From Oegoconia quadripuncta (taxonomy: Eukaryota > Arthropoda > Insecta > Lepidoptera > Autostichidae): a stretch of DNA of 64,000 bases. This document shows positions 29,713 through 40,142 of the stretch, piece by piece; positions within the stretch are counted from its first letter, which is position 1; every line of letters starts with the position of its first letter. The notes beneath the pieces were generated by a model that ran no database searches, was not told the origin of the DNA, and saw nothing but the letters and a program-made list of their open reading frames with translations. Location: the NCBI GenBank assembly GCA_949316235.1, contig OX438744.1, forward strand, positions 36,824,778 through 36,888,777. The letters are read 5' to 3'. The translations under genes were made by a program, and so were the position numbers.

Positions 29713-30057
29713 TGAGCGACTTTGTCATTTGGCATTTGTCTGACATAACCCATGGACTTATTATAGTCCATGGAGGTTTTATATTTTGTATTCATATTTC
29801 AGTCACTATTTTCCTCAAACAATTCAAGATTCTTTCATATTTAATTGATTACCTTAAATTTACGTAAAAAAAAAAGAATTTATGTAGTATATCAACCGTA
29901 TTCACAACACAAGCCCATAGTTGCTTAAAGTGGAATTAGATGTGATTGTGTGCATATCCAAGGATATTTCTTTATTTATTTCTAAGCGATACTCTGAGGA
30001 CTACAAACTGAACAAAATTTCGTAAGTCCGCGGCAGTTTCGTACAACAGGATTCTAA
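29713..30057. other. no gene; SINE remnant
   Basis: 29905-29985 ('CAAGCCCATAGTTGCTTAAA', 'GGAATTAGATGTGATTGTGT') is a diverged family B tail, plus orientation. Confidence 0.45.
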
Positions 30058-30135
30058 TATGTTACGACCTATATGTCAAATGGGGTGGTCAAAGATATCC
30101 CAAACATTAGTTTAATGCTTGAAACACTGGGTAGG
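30058..30135 (-). repeat. family E fragment
   Basis: 'CAAATGGGGTGGTCAAAGAT' and 'ATCCCAAACATTAGTTTAAT' match inverted family E with an internal deletion. Confidence 0.6.
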
Positions 30136-30167
30136 TGGAAAGTTAGTGATATAACATTATCGTACTA

Positions 30168-30500
30168 TACAGAGTGAAATTTAATTCGTGTTATTACTAT
30201 TTACTGGTTCGATTCGATCAAAAAAATTCTATTACCTATTCAAAGTAAACCATTCTGAAACCACGTTTAGTACGGAAATCCACCAATTTTCGACTGAATT
30301 CGGTTATGGTTCCTAGTGGAAAGTTGTTCCTAATCAGGAGTGGAACCACCAGCCGAACATTGTTGGACTTCCATACCAAAGGTTGTTTACTTTGAACGGT
30401 TAATCGATTTTTTTTAATTCGACTATGGTTCCTTGAGGAAAGTTGTTCGTAATCAAGAGTGGCGTCACAAGTTAATGGGAAATACACGAATTCAAATTCA
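30168..30500. mobile_element. MITE family (CAGGGTG type), slightly degenerate
   Basis: Left end 'ACAGAGTGAAATTTAATTCG', centre 'TTTAGTACGGAAATCCACCA' and 'AGTGGAAAGTTGTTCCTAAT', right end 'GGGAAATACACGAATTCAAA'. The arms are complementary as in the 5562 copy. Part of the left arm is deleted. Confidence 0.75.
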
Positions 30501-30534
30501 AAAGACTCATTGGTGACCATTCGATCACTGCTAA

Positions 30535-30925
30535 ATTACAGAGCCTCGAACACCGTCGCAAGGTCGCCTGTCTCTCAGTCTTTTACAGGATGCACTTCGG
30601 TGAGTGTGCGTTGGAATTACACAATCTTATTCCACCATCGCTATTCCATCTACGGACTACTAGACGCGGGGAGGGATTCCACCCGTATGTAGTTAACATA
30701 CCGAACATTCGCACTAAGCGGTTCGATTCTTCATTCATATGCGAACAGCCAAGGCACGGAACTCCCTTCCGGCGTCAGTCTTTCCTGAATCCTACAACCT
30801 TAGGATCTTCAAGAGCAGGGTGAATAGGCATCTACTGAGATCGCGTGCTTCATCTTCGGCCACATCGTCACTTCCCATCAGGTGAGATTGTGGTCAAATG
30901 CGTATCCAGTGAACCATAAAAAAAA
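30535..30925 (+). pseudogene. LINE C-terminal fragment with A-tail
   Basis: 'SLEHRRKVACLSVFYRMHFG', 'ECALELHNLIPPSLFHLRTT', then 'YVVNIPNIRTKRFDSSFIC', and in another frame 'RNSLPASVFPESYNLRIFKS', 'RVNRHLL'. This is the classic end of a Jockey/CR1-related reverse transcriptase ORF with one frameshift near 30745. 'CATAAAAAAAAA' closes it near 30917. Confidence 0.75.
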
Positions 30926-31479
30926 ACCCTGTGTTGGATAACAATATAAGTTAAATACCGATAAACCCGACAGCTATGTAAGTTTGCATTTAACGGGCGC
31001 TATGTTGGATTTTCTACCATTAAATTTTATGACACTAAAAAGGATCAACACGAATGTAACGATACCATGCACTTCGAATACAAAAAGTACTAGCATCTCA
31101 ACAGCATTGTACATTATATGCAATTAAATTGGTTTTCACGCGAAACGATCGCCGTATGGCGCCCGTATCGTATCCGTACATTAACATCACTATGGAGGAT
31201 TTTATGCCCGGCTAGCAACCTTTCGCCGTTTTCAAATGAGAATTCCGCTTTATGCCACTCACGAGACGTGGCTCGTTTTTAGTTTTATTGTTTGTAATTA
31301 GTTTTCGCGTTGCAGTTATAAAAATTAATAATTTATATTTTCGCGGTTTCGCAACGGTAACTTTTTATTGGCAGTTTGCTTTTCGCTTTTCGAATGTGCA
31401 GCAAGCGCATCTTTTTAATTTTATCTGTGGTATACTACAGACATTTTTTATACTCCAGTGTTGGAAGGCAAAGGGACAT
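30926..31479. other. no gene recognised
   Basis: 31140-31420 is CpG-containing and not repetitive in this window. The 84-residue frame at 31252-31506 has no recognised domain. Confidence 0.35.
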
Positions 31480-32150
31480 GAGTACATACAGCCTGGTCTT
31501 CTGTAGTATTCCATATTTTTCAGTGAAGTGACAGCATGCTTTACGGAAGATTTTGGCGGTTTCTTGTCCCGACAGCTTCGTCACGCACTTCCCTTCCCTT
31601 ACCGACTCATAGTCACACCAAGTTATCACACCAGTGTTACAAACAGGATTCTTTTTCTTGTTAGTCACACTACTAATATTTCCACACCATTTATACTATG
31701 ATTGCTAGTGCTGTACCTGTTGAAAATTTAGGTTTAACAGGAACAAACTAATATATAATAATGTCAACCTAACACGAAGGGTATGGCGGGCGATCCGGGC
31801 TGGCTCTGCTCGCCCGGCTCGCTTCCGCCATACCCTTCGAACCTAACCTATCCATGTCGGGTGCCAAAAACTCCCGTGCTCGCTTCGCTCGCACTCGTCC
31901 GGCTCGCTTGCGCCAGTTAAATATAGATGACATCCCAGATGACATTCCATTTTACAGGACAGGACAGGCTAGGACAGCACTAATTAGGGAATAAATATAA
32001 TAAATGGTGTGGAAAAATTAGTAGTGTGACTAACAAGAAAAAGAATCCTGTTTGTAACACTGGTGTGATAACTTGGTGTGATTATGAGTCGGTAACTTTC
32101 CCTTCACTTGTACACCATCATTGATTTTCGCCGTACAATATTCCGCCGAA
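31480..32150 (-). repeat. family H split by a foldback element
   Basis: 31480-31598 ('AAGATTTTGGCGGTTTCTTG', 'CACGCACTTCCCTTC') and 32096-32150 ('CTTTCCCTTCACTTGTACAC', 'CATCATTGATTTTCGCCG') are adjacent in the copy at 16541. The foldback lies between them. Confidence 0.75.
31599..32095. mobile_element. foldback/MITE-like element with 96-bp near-perfect inverted arms
   Basis: Left arm 31599-31694 begins 'TTACCGACTCATAGTCACAC', contains 'ACAAACAGGATTCTTTTTCT' and ends 'TTTCCACACCATTTAT'. Right arm 32000-32095 is its inverse with about two mismatches. The flanks carry 'ACTTCCCTTC' and 'ACTTTCCCTTC', a possible target duplication. The interior has a second hairpin with perfect 15-bp arms (31775-31789 and 31825-31839, 'CGAAGGGTATGGCGG') and a GC-rich loop. 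There is no ORF of note, so it is non-autonomous. Confidence 0.85.
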
Positions 32151-32181
32151 AATTAAAAGTGTCTAAATCTAACTATCTATT

Positions 32182-32422
32182 CTAACTAATATTATTTAAA
32201 CGAGAAAGTTTGGATGTTTCTTTGTTTATTTATTTATTTGTTTGTTGCTGAATCACAGAAAAACATATGAACGGATTTGGTTGAAATTTGGTATATAGGT
32301 AGAACATACCCTAGATTAAGACAGATAATTTTATCCCGATAAAGTGAGTAAATTCCCGGGATAAACAAATCTCCGCGACAAAGTTATTCCACGCAGGCGA
32401 AGCCGCGGGCGGAAAGCTAGTA
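32182..32422 (+). mobile_element. dispersed repeat family D, full length
   Basis: Left end 'CTAACTAATATTATTTAAAC', right end 'AAGCCGCGGGCGGAAAGCTA'+GTA. It has one central segment ('ATTTTATCCCGATAAAGTGA'). Confidence 0.8.
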
Positions 32423-32835
32423 TAGCCCAGGGAAAATACGGTTTGACCTCGGAAAAACTAATAACCGCGATTTTCTTGAATCATTTAATAAAGTATTGTG
32501 AATTTACTAAAAATTAAACATTTGTAAGAAACGCAAGTACTAACTAAGTAACTAAATAAGCTAAAGTTGAAAAATGTGTTTCTTTAAAAAAAATGGTCAA
32601 TTGATATTTCTTTAAATTCAAAACATTTAGGGAAATTATCGATAGAAAATATTAGTTCTCATTTTTATTTCTTACTGCAGCAATGCAGCTCTACGACATT
32701 TTCAGCTAAAACACATGCATGCCTAACTATAACATACTTAGTTTTTTATCCATCAATTAGTTAACTGTGTTTAACAAAAGTCTACCTAATTAAATATCAG
32801 TTAGTATTTATTGTTATTAAGATACAAATTAGAAA

Positions 32836-32880
32836 ATAACGTTTCGTAAAAATAATTGTATTATTTTTACGAAACGTTAT
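32836..32880. repeat. perfect 20-bp inverted repeat
   Basis: 'ATAACGTTTCGTAAAAATAA', loop TTGTA, then its exact inverse. Not part of any repeat I recognise. Confidence 0.95.
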
Positions 32881-32889
32881 ATTGTAGCT

Positions 32890-33555
32890 CCCTCCCTCTT
32901 GATCCCTTTTAATACGTGTACCAACTAAGTCGGCTTCACGTGATGCTACAATTAAAATAAGCAAATGACATTAATATCAAAGGTTCCTACCTAAGCCTCG
33001 AACCGTAAAACAAGGAACGGAATATTAAAACCCACACTACGACGAACGAACGCCATTAAAATGCGTAATTGGTGGATTAGACCGCCCAAGATTCCTCTAT
33101 TTGCCTGTACAACAATGTTCAGACTGCAATACTCTATCAACCACAGACTATAATCTACAGTATTGTTGGCAGTTTCATACTGCGTAAAAAATTGGATCCA
33201 ATTATGACCTTTTTTACGCTGTGGCGTGTCCAAGATGGCGCGTGCTCTTAATTTGAACTTTGACTCGGTCTGGCAAACGTGCCGTACATACATCATGAGC
33301 GGAGGTCTCAAGATTACGCGATTTACGGAGGCTTTTTCGTATTTCGAACGCATGCCGGCTCGTCTATGGATTTTATGCTATTCGTACACGGCTTCGGAAC
33401 GCGTTTCTGAATCTAAATGGATTTGCCGCCATGATGGATAAATATAGAACATGTAGTTTTTTTTTCGTGGGAATGAATTCTCATACAGCCTAATATAATG
33501 TGATGTTATACTGGCGTGTGACTACATCAAGTAAGTCTTATTACATCTTATTATA
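32890..33555. other. no gene called; balanced-composition stretch
   Basis: 33210-33440 is less AT-rich, carries 'CCAAGATGGCGCGTGCTC' and overlapping open frames on both strands (plus 33226-33441; minus 32991-33353, 120 codons). No domain is recognised. It could be a conserved noncoding element or chance. Confidence 0.35.
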
Positions 33556-33559
33556 GAGA

Positions 33560-34370
33560 TGTAAAAAAAAACGACCAAGTGCGTGTCGGGTGACGCGCAG
33601 TGTATGGTTCCGTACTTGACCTTACAATATGCGGAATTAGAACTTGATTTTTGGTTGTTTGAATAATGTTCAACAGAAAGTACATTTTATGAGTTTTTCG
33701 ACTATTACACATTAACTTGTAAAACCTACTTACCTGTGATAGTTTTCCTTTTAATTTCATATACCGGATGAGTGTTTTTATCGTAAGGTTGTTTTTTTTT
33801 TCTTTTTTTTATGCACAACGGTTTGGTACTTGACCTCAATCACACCTGATGTTAAGTGAAGATGAGGTCGAAGGTGGAAGCGTACTGACCCGGACACCTC
33901 AACACATTTGGGGGACTGGCTATCTTATCTTTGACAACCGGATCACAACAATGCTATTAACATTGCTGCTTGGCGGCAGATTTAGATAAGATGGTGGTAG
34001 CTAGCCAGGCGGACATTTAAAATGCCCTACCACCAACCAAACCGAATACTTAAACATGTACCCCGCTGGGGATCGAACCCGCGACCTCCGAATCGTAAAC
34101 CCAATGTTGTTCACATTGAGCCACGGAGGCGAGGAGTCCACGATAATGGAAAAATCATTCCCACTTTACGTGTAGGGGAGGTATACTAAAAAATATATTT
34201 TTAATATTGATTTTACAGCTTTGTCAGCGTAATAAATGTGTACCTATGCCAAAATACAGCTTTCTAGTAGTAAGAGCCTCTGAGCTATGCCTCGGACAGA
34301 CAGACAGACATGGCGAAACTATTAGGGGTCCTCGTTGACTACGGAATCCTAAAAGGAACACAAATATTTT
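33560..34370 (+). repeat. dispersed repeat family K, split by a SINE
   Basis: The left part has 'ACGACCAAGTGCGTGTCGGG' and 'GCGCAGTGTATGGTTCCGTA'. The right part has 'GGACAGACAGACAGACATGG', 'CGAAACTATTAGGGGTCC' and 'GACTACGGAATCCTAAAA'. These two ends bound a repeat widespread in Lepidoptera. Fragments recur at 11570 and 37975. The family A SINE at 33792-34131 separates them. Confidence 0.65.
33792..34131 (-). mobile_element. tRNA-derived SINE family A, full length
   Basis: A T-run at 33792-33810, the body as at 24638, then inverted B box in 'GGGGATCGAACCCGCGACCT' and the head 'CACATTGAGCCACGGAGGCG'. This is the cleanest family A copy in the window, inserted in family K. Confidence 0.9.
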
Positions 34371-35329
34371 TTGAATCTATATGATAAAAGTAAATAGTAC
34401 TTATTTATTATTGGTGTATATATTTTTTATATTTTTTTTACTTAAGGTACAAACCAGTTAATAAACTAACAAGAAAAGAAAAAAGAATTCTGATATTTAC
34501 ACCACTTATTTATAACTTCCAATATAAAAGGGATAATGCTAATATATCGTGGTCTTTCTTTAATTTGAGACACATGAATTTAATCATATTTTTTTAAATC
34601 ATAAAGTCATGTTTTATACCTATACAAGATAATGGATAAATACGCAAACATTTCTCAGTGATTTATGACTTTAAATTTACAAAAAAAATTAAAAAAATTA
34701 CCCCTAACGGGACCTGAATCAGTAACCGTTGGTTTCTAAGGCAGAGTCACTACCACTATCCACTAGCCCCTCCTACTCGTTAGCGAGATAAACAAACTAC
34801 ATAAACATATTCAAAAAATATTAAATTCTACTTAAGTACACCAAAAAACCTACTAAAATATTTAATACTGATGCCATAAAAACTTTCGCCACCCCGTAGG
34901 GCGGAGCCCCCCCTTTCTACATCTACGAATCTATATTATATGACGTCATTAAGAAAACCGACCGTCTTGTGTATACCCGTCTCACTTCCACGCGCAGTTT
35001 TTTTCGCGCAATTCTCTTGTTAGAAAGAGCTAGGCGACGTCTTATAATGAAAAGACCGAGGTACTTCTGTCTCACTCCATGCCTTACAAAGGAGAAAAGA
35101 CAGTGGAAATTAAATAATACTTTGTCGTTTAAATTGAAATTGGGAGGACGGTGGGGGGGTGAAGTTTGGAAAATTTTCGGGGGTAGAGGTAAAAAGGGTA
35201 TTGATTTTAGTTACGGATTAGGAGCTTGGCTCTGTTTTGTTATATTTCGCGGTTCATGTTTTGCGGCAGTTGGTTTTAATGTCTTTTGATAGTTCTGATA
35301 GTTATGAGTCGGGAATGAAGAAATCTCAC
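34370..35329. other. no gene; SINE head remnant
   Basis: 34700-34775 ('TTACCCCTAACGGGACCTGA', 'CACTACCACTATCCACTAGC') is an inverted family B' head. 34955-35290 holds an open frame of 106 residues with no recognised domain, in a stretch with CpG. Confidence 0.4.
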
Positions 35330-35336
35330 TGAAATA

Positions 35337-35500
35337 GTTCAGCGGATTAGCAATGAAGTGGCAATGGGCAGGGCACATAACTCGAACTGATGGCCGGTGG
35401 GGTATGGACGTTCTCGAGTGGAGACCACGCGCAGCTTAAGACGTCCACTCAAGAAGTGGACAAACGACCTGATATCGCGGGAAATCGCTAGATCCAGCCG
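35337..35500 (+). pseudogene. LINE C-terminal fragment (second LINE type)
   Basis: One frame reads 'KWQWAGHITRTDGRWGMDVL' then 'EWRPRAA' and a stop; 'RRPLKKWTNDLI' follows in another frame. It is diagnostic for the LINE also seen at 10275, 16890, 23690 and 51690. Confidence 0.8.
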
Positions 35501-35539
35501 ATTATTATTAAATCTATTATTGTACACAAAATAAAATAA

Positions 35540-35765
35540 AATGAATATTTAACTTAGACGGTAAAAGTGAACAAAGGTGGTCTTATCGCTGATAGCGATT
35601 TCTTCCACACAACCTCGGTTACAGAACTTGTTAATATGTAATTGGATAGTGTCAAATAAGGTTAATAACTTAATATCAGCAAGTACATAGACGATACATA
35701 GGTATAGTAGAAAACATAACAAAGGTAAACACTTAAATAGACACAATAAGATTTTTGAAGACCAT
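35540..35765 (-). repeat. LINE 3' end (inverted)
   Basis: 'GGTCTTATCGCTGATAGCGA' and 'TTTCTTCCACACAACCTCGG' recur at 39605 ('CTTATCACTAAAAGCGATCT', 'CTTCCAGGCAACC'). This is the last part of a LINE ORF and UTR. Confidence 0.5.
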
Positions 35766-35771
35766 ATTCGA

Positions 35772-36005
35772 CGACCGGTTGGTGTAGTGGGTAGTGACCC
35801 TGTCAGCGAAACCAACGGTTGCGGGTTCGAAACCCGCGAGGGGTAAATGTTTGTGTGATGAATACGAACATTCATTCCCGAGTCAAGGATGTTTATATAA
35901 ATATTTATTTATGTTTATCCGTTATCTAGTATCCACAGCACAAGCTTTGCTTAGTTGGGGACTAGATGATTGGTGTAAGTGTCCAAAATATTTATTATTA
36001 TATAA
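35772..36005 (+). mobile_element. tRNA-derived SINE family B', full length
   Basis: Head 'CCGGTTGGTGTAGTGGGTAG' (A box) and 'GGTTCGAAACCCGCGAGGGG' (B box), body 'GAGTCAAGGATGTTTATATA', end 'AGATGATTGGTGTAAGTGTC' plus an AT tail. It resembles a tRNA only in the head; the cloverleaf is disrupted. Confidence 0.85.
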
Positions 36006-36089
36006 ATGATTACATAATAAAATACACATCAATATATTACAGTACATACAATTCATTAAAAAGGTAAAAGCGATTCTGCGTAACGAATA

Positions 36090-36272
36090 TACACCGTGTA
36101 ACGGTTAAGTGTAGTCATATTCATACATTGCATCGGGAGGTTATTGAAATTTTCTATGGAACAGCTGATTTTTTTTCGCGATTTCGAAGTTGCCCCCATA
36201 GTAAAAGTTGTTCGTATTGATGGGTAGAACAAGCCCTTAAAATATGACTACACTTAACCGTTACACCCTGTA
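36090..36272. mobile_element. small MITE, TA-flanked, about 33-bp inverted ends
   Basis: Left 'TACACCGTGTAACGGTTAAG' then 'TGTAGTCATAT'; right, inverted, 'TACAGGGTGTAACGGTTAAG' then 'TGTAGTCATAT'. TA lies at both ends. It shares only the terminal CAGGGTG with the MITE at 5562. Confidence 0.85.
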
Positions 36273-36433
36273 TAATATACATATATATAATATAATGTGC
36301 CGTTCACAAAATACTAGGTACGCAACACTGAAACTTCAGGATGACATGTATCTGTGACCCTTTGTGTTGGAGGTCAAACGCGTTGACCTTTGCCTCTGCG
36401 AAGTAACAGGTGTTTACTCGTCATGTATTTACA

Positions 36434-36665
36434 TTAATCATCTTCATCATTTTCCTGCCCCTCTCCCACTCTAGGGTCGGTCGGGGTAGTCTTCCTCTTC
36501 CACTCTCCTCTATCAGCCGTCATCTCCGTATTCACCCCTTTCACACACATATCATTCCTCACGCAGTCTACCCACACCTTCCTCGGTCTTCCTCTACCTC
36601 TGTATCCCTCCACATTCATACTTAGCAATCGTCTCATTCCGTGCCTTTCATCCCTCCTCATAATG
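36434..36665 (-). pseudogene. LINE C-terminal fragment (fourth type)
   Basis: Minus frame: 'MRRDERHGMRRLLSMNVEGY', 'RGRGRPRKVWVDCVRNDMCV', 'NTEMTADRGEWKRKT', then acidic residues and a stop. It is homologous to the better preserved copy at 62223 ('RRDEAHVTKRVMNMDVDGRK'). Confidence 0.75.
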
Positions 36666-36725
36666 TGCCCAAACCATGCAATTTACATCATCGTCATGAT
36701 GATAATAATAATGTAATTACATGAT

Positions 36726-37165
36726 GACGACCTTTTGGTGTAGTGGTTAGAAACTCTCACTGCCATATATACCAAAATTGCGGGTTCAAATCCCGCTAGG
36801 GGCATATGTTTGTATGATGAATATAGACATGTGTTCCCTAGTTATGGATGTTTTTCATTTATATATGTATTTATGTACAAAAAAAATGTATTTGTGTAGT
36901 AACCGCTTTATAAAAGTTTCAGCGAATCTAAGGAATGATTATGGGAAGCACATGAAAAGAGCTCTGTTCATATTTTTTTATTAAGTGATGTCCAGAAATT
37001 AAAAAATGTTTCTTGAGCCTTGAAATAATATTCTATGGTCCAAATAAAAAACAAATTTGGATATAGCTTTGAAAATCGCAGGAATTGGTACATATGAATA
37101 ACTGGTATATGATATATGGTACTGTGGACCTAGATGGGGCTGTGTGTTTGTGCAAAGACATTTAT
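36726..37165 (+). mobile_element. tRNA-derived SINE family B, interrupted
   Basis: Head 'GACGACCTTTTGGTGTAGTG', B box in 'GGGTTCAAATCCCGCTAGGG', body to 'GTATTTGTGTAGT' at 36902. The family end 'CTAGATGGGGCTGTGTGTTT' reappears only at 37128. About 200 bp of another repeat lies between. Confidence 0.8.
36903..37098 (-). repeat. repeat nested in SINE B, shared with 60 kb
   Basis: 'CCGCTTTATAAAAGTTTCAG', 'GAAGCACATGAAAAGAGCTC' and 'CGCAGGAATTGGTACATATG' are the inverse of 59980-60197. The class is unknown. Confidence 0.75.
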
Positions 37166-37167
37166 TA

Positions 37168-37472
37168 TTTATTATTATTATTATTATAAATAATAAATAT
37201 AAATAAATATCCTTGGACATATACACAACGCCATCTAGTTCCACATTAAGCAGCTATAGGCTTGTGTAGTGGATACCAGATGGTTGATATACTACACAAA
37301 TGCATATTTTTTTTTGTAAATAAATACATAATATAAATGAAAAACATCCATAACTCGGGAACACATGTCTGTATTCATCCATCATACAAACATATGCCCC
37401 TAGCGGGATTTGAACCCGCAACCTTATGGTATAGCAGTCAGAGTTTCTAACCACTACACCAAACAAGTCGTC
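37168..37472 (-). mobile_element. tRNA-derived SINE family B, tail-to-tail with the previous one
   Basis: Tail with ATT repeats (37160-37210), 'ACAACGCCATCTAGTTCCAC', then inverted B box in 'GCGGGATTTGAACCCGCAAC' and the head ending 'ACACCAAACAAGTCGTC'. Two family B copies therefore meet at their A/T-rich tails. Confidence 0.85.
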
Positions 37473-37494
37473 AAGTTAAAGTCAATAAATTAAA

Positions 37495-37605
37495 AAGAAT
37501 GGAACCAACCCGTCTGTTTCCGTGGTATATTTCGAAAGGTGAACCATGGATGTTGTTTCAAGCATTAAATTATTAATGTTTGGGAAATCTCTGACCACTC
37601 TAAAA
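37495..37605 (+). repeat. family E fragment, internally deleted
   Basis: 'CCAACCCGTCTGTTTCCGTG' jumps to 'TTTCGAAAGGTGAACCATGG' and 'ATGTTGTTTCAAGCATTAAA'. Confidence 0.7.
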
Positions 37606-39044
37606 CCCACTAAAAAAAGGACAACAATGATCCTGTGGGTTTCTTGCGCCGTTCCTTTTACCACATATGATTTCCCTTTCCGAAGCGGTAGTAGATTGGA
37701 CATACTGACTGACAGATAAATGCAACAAGCCCATTTTCCATTACATTTAAATTGATATTCAACATGATATCATGTATCTTACGTTGAAATAAATGCTTCA
37801 AGTTTGAAGTGTGACTCCATTTAGATAAAGGTTATTACGTGTGTAGGTATGTAAATCGTAACAAATTTATTTGGAAGTTATGTTTAAATCTGAATATGCG
37901 AGTGCGACTCAATGCCAGCCCCCTGAGACCGTCTGAGTCTGCTACAGATCCTGTACAGTTTAATTTGTAATCTTGTAAATTGTTTGCCTTGTTAGACAGA
38001 CAGACATTTTAATTTAGTGGTTTAATGTAATTCCTTCTAACATCAAAATGGCGATAAAGGTTTTCTAAGGAATATTTTCTTGATTTTTTCGCGTTCTGTA
38101 GACAACAAGGAACCCTTATATTAAATAAAATAGTTCGGAGTCGAACCCGCGACCTGTTGGTATAGTGGCCAGAGAGGTTCGCCCAAACTACTCAATTGTT
38201 GTTTGGAACAAGTCCCGCCATGGGATAGATTTTTAGTAAATTTGCTTTGTAATTATATATATTCTTTTGTACAAGTTTGTAAAGTGTTTATAAACAAATT
38301 ACATTCAAATAACCAACCTATATTAAATTTCAGGAATTCTTTTTTTCTACAAAAGTCGAAATCGTACATAATAGGTGTAATAATTAAATGAATACATGAA
38401 ATTAATAATAAATGTCAATATTTAATATTGTAAAATAATACGCAAACCAGGCGCAGGTTTGGCGGGACGTGTATTTTTACAAAAGATTTTCTGAGCTCCC
38501 ATAAAATCAAATTTGCCACCCTAAATTGTGTTTCTAATTTCTAACGACTCGACCTGCATCGCCTCCAGGCCAACCAACCTACATTCTCACAAACTATCAC
38601 CCCGAAAATCTGTAATAGCTCTTTTATCGGGGCCGTTATCATTCTCAGACTGAATAAAATTGCCAATACAAAAGCGGGAGGATTGAGGACTTACCCCCAC
38701 GACAAAGGCCGACCAAATAAGCCATTAAAAGCGACGGTACCGAGCTATAAAATCTCTGCTTCTTGCCCCCACCACGGTGGGGGTATCCCCCTATTCCACC
38801 CCGCGATAAACTGCTTTTATGCCGTTCCGTACTATAATTAAAATGGCTTGACGTTTTCTAGCGGAGTGTGTAAGATAAAAGACCTAAGACGAAGGGATGC
38901 GATGCGACGTTCGAAATTTAATTTTGTTTATCAAATTTTACCGCCACTTGCCTTTACAGTTACAGACTGTATAAAAGACCTATTGTACATAAATAGGTAT
39001 TCACAAGGGCGGCAAATGTTACGTTGACGCAGATGCCTTCTTTT
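37606..39044. other. no gene; fragments and a balanced island
   Basis: 37975-38110 has 'AGACAGACAGACA' and 'GTAGACAACAAGGAACCC', a family K remnant. 38110-38185 is tRNA-like on the minus strand ('GGAGTCGAACCCGCGACCTG'). 38520-38890 is CpG-containing, non-repetitive, with 'CCACCACGGTGGGGGTATCC', and looks more constrained than its surroundings; a regulatory role is a guess. Confidence 0.4.
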
Positions 39045-39120
39045 CTCCTCCCGGGGGTTAACCCGACGAAAAACGACGGGTGTTATGTGTTTGTGTGTGT
39101 GTGTGTCCAGTCTTTGTCCG
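39045..39120 (+). repeat. family M fragment with short GT tract
   Basis: 'TTAACCCGACGAAAAACGAC' and 'GGGTGTTATGTGTTTGTGTG' then 'CCAGTCTTTGTCCGAGCGTA'. The same order is at 57305-57400, and the piece 'TAACGGGTGTCATGACTTTG' precedes the long GT tract at 62949. Confidence 0.6.
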
Positions 39121-40142
39121 AGCGTATCTCAGTACTCAGTATTATCCTTTATTTCTGACTAGAAATAAATTACTAACATAATTTTTAAGTTTTTGTACTA
39201 ATCCATGTGGATCTTTGTTGTCCGAAATAAATAATTTTATTTATTTTTTATTATTATTTTTCATTTATATTTTTGATTGTTGGTATTTGGTTGGGCCACA
39301 TGCACCTCATTAATTGGATTATGGTAGGATTTGGGCAGCTTTACCAGGCAGGGTCATAATCAAAGGCCCTTGTAGAATTACCTATTGAGAGCCACTAACT
39401 GTTTTGAGTTGTGGGACCTACTTACATGATATAGACCTGCAGTAGCTCGTCTTGCACTATCGTGGCGTCAGCGTTTAGGGCTACCTGAATAGGTTTGAGA
39501 TAGATCATGACATAATCTTAATTTACAATACACTACGATACAAATACACTTTATTGCACAACAGAAAATAAAATACAGTTTTAGAAAAGTGGTAAGAATA
39601 GAATGTATAATTTAGCGACCTTATCACTAAAAGCGATCTCTTCCAGGCAACCTTTGGGTACTGGAGACTCAACTATTGTAAAGATAGGTAATCGTTTTTA
39701 TATTTTATGTGTTGCAGAACCGATGGTAGTTGGGAGAACAAATTCGGGATTGGATACTTTGTCTCAGCAAAAGATGTGTTCCTGCGATGATCTACACATG
39801 GCTGCTATGGAAACGGAGAACCAAAGTCCTGATTCAGTGGCCCCCTTTTGATAGGCTTATGTCCAGCAGCAGTTGAAGGAAAATTTGCTCGAATGTATTA
39901 GGTAGATATGAAAAAAATATGGAAACATTCTAAAATATAAGATACACCTATCTGAGATGGTTGAAATATGGTAACGAAGTATTAGATGCTCTTTGTCTTG
40001 TCAGAACTCAAACAAATTAAAATAGTAATAAGTATAGTATAACTTCAAAAAGGAAAGAACAAGAAATATTATTTGAAACCACTGAATAAACTACTTATAG
40101 TTACATGTATTACATAGCGTCCTCATTATTTTTATTCAATAG
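39120..40142. other. no gene; LINE tail remnant
   Basis: 39541-39670 is an inverted LINE end ('CACTTTATTGCACAACAGAA', 'GCGATCTCTTCCAGGCAACC'). 39850-39880 has the 'AGGCTTATGTCCAGCAGCAG' SINE/LINE tail. The open frame at 39603-39851 overlaps the inverted LINE end and shows no recognised domain. Confidence 0.45.

Noticed and set aside
32991..33353. 120-residue minus-strand ORF
   Set aside because: No recognisable domain, and a competing frame on the opposite strand. Noted as a balanced-composition stretch instead.
35772..35850. tRNA gene
   Set aside because: The A and B boxes are present but the rest does not fold as a cloverleaf, and the head continues into a SINE body shared with other copies.
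36410..36625. Plus-strand ORF over 36.4-36.6 kb
   Set aside because: It is antisense to the LINE fragment with the GRPRKVWVDCV motif.
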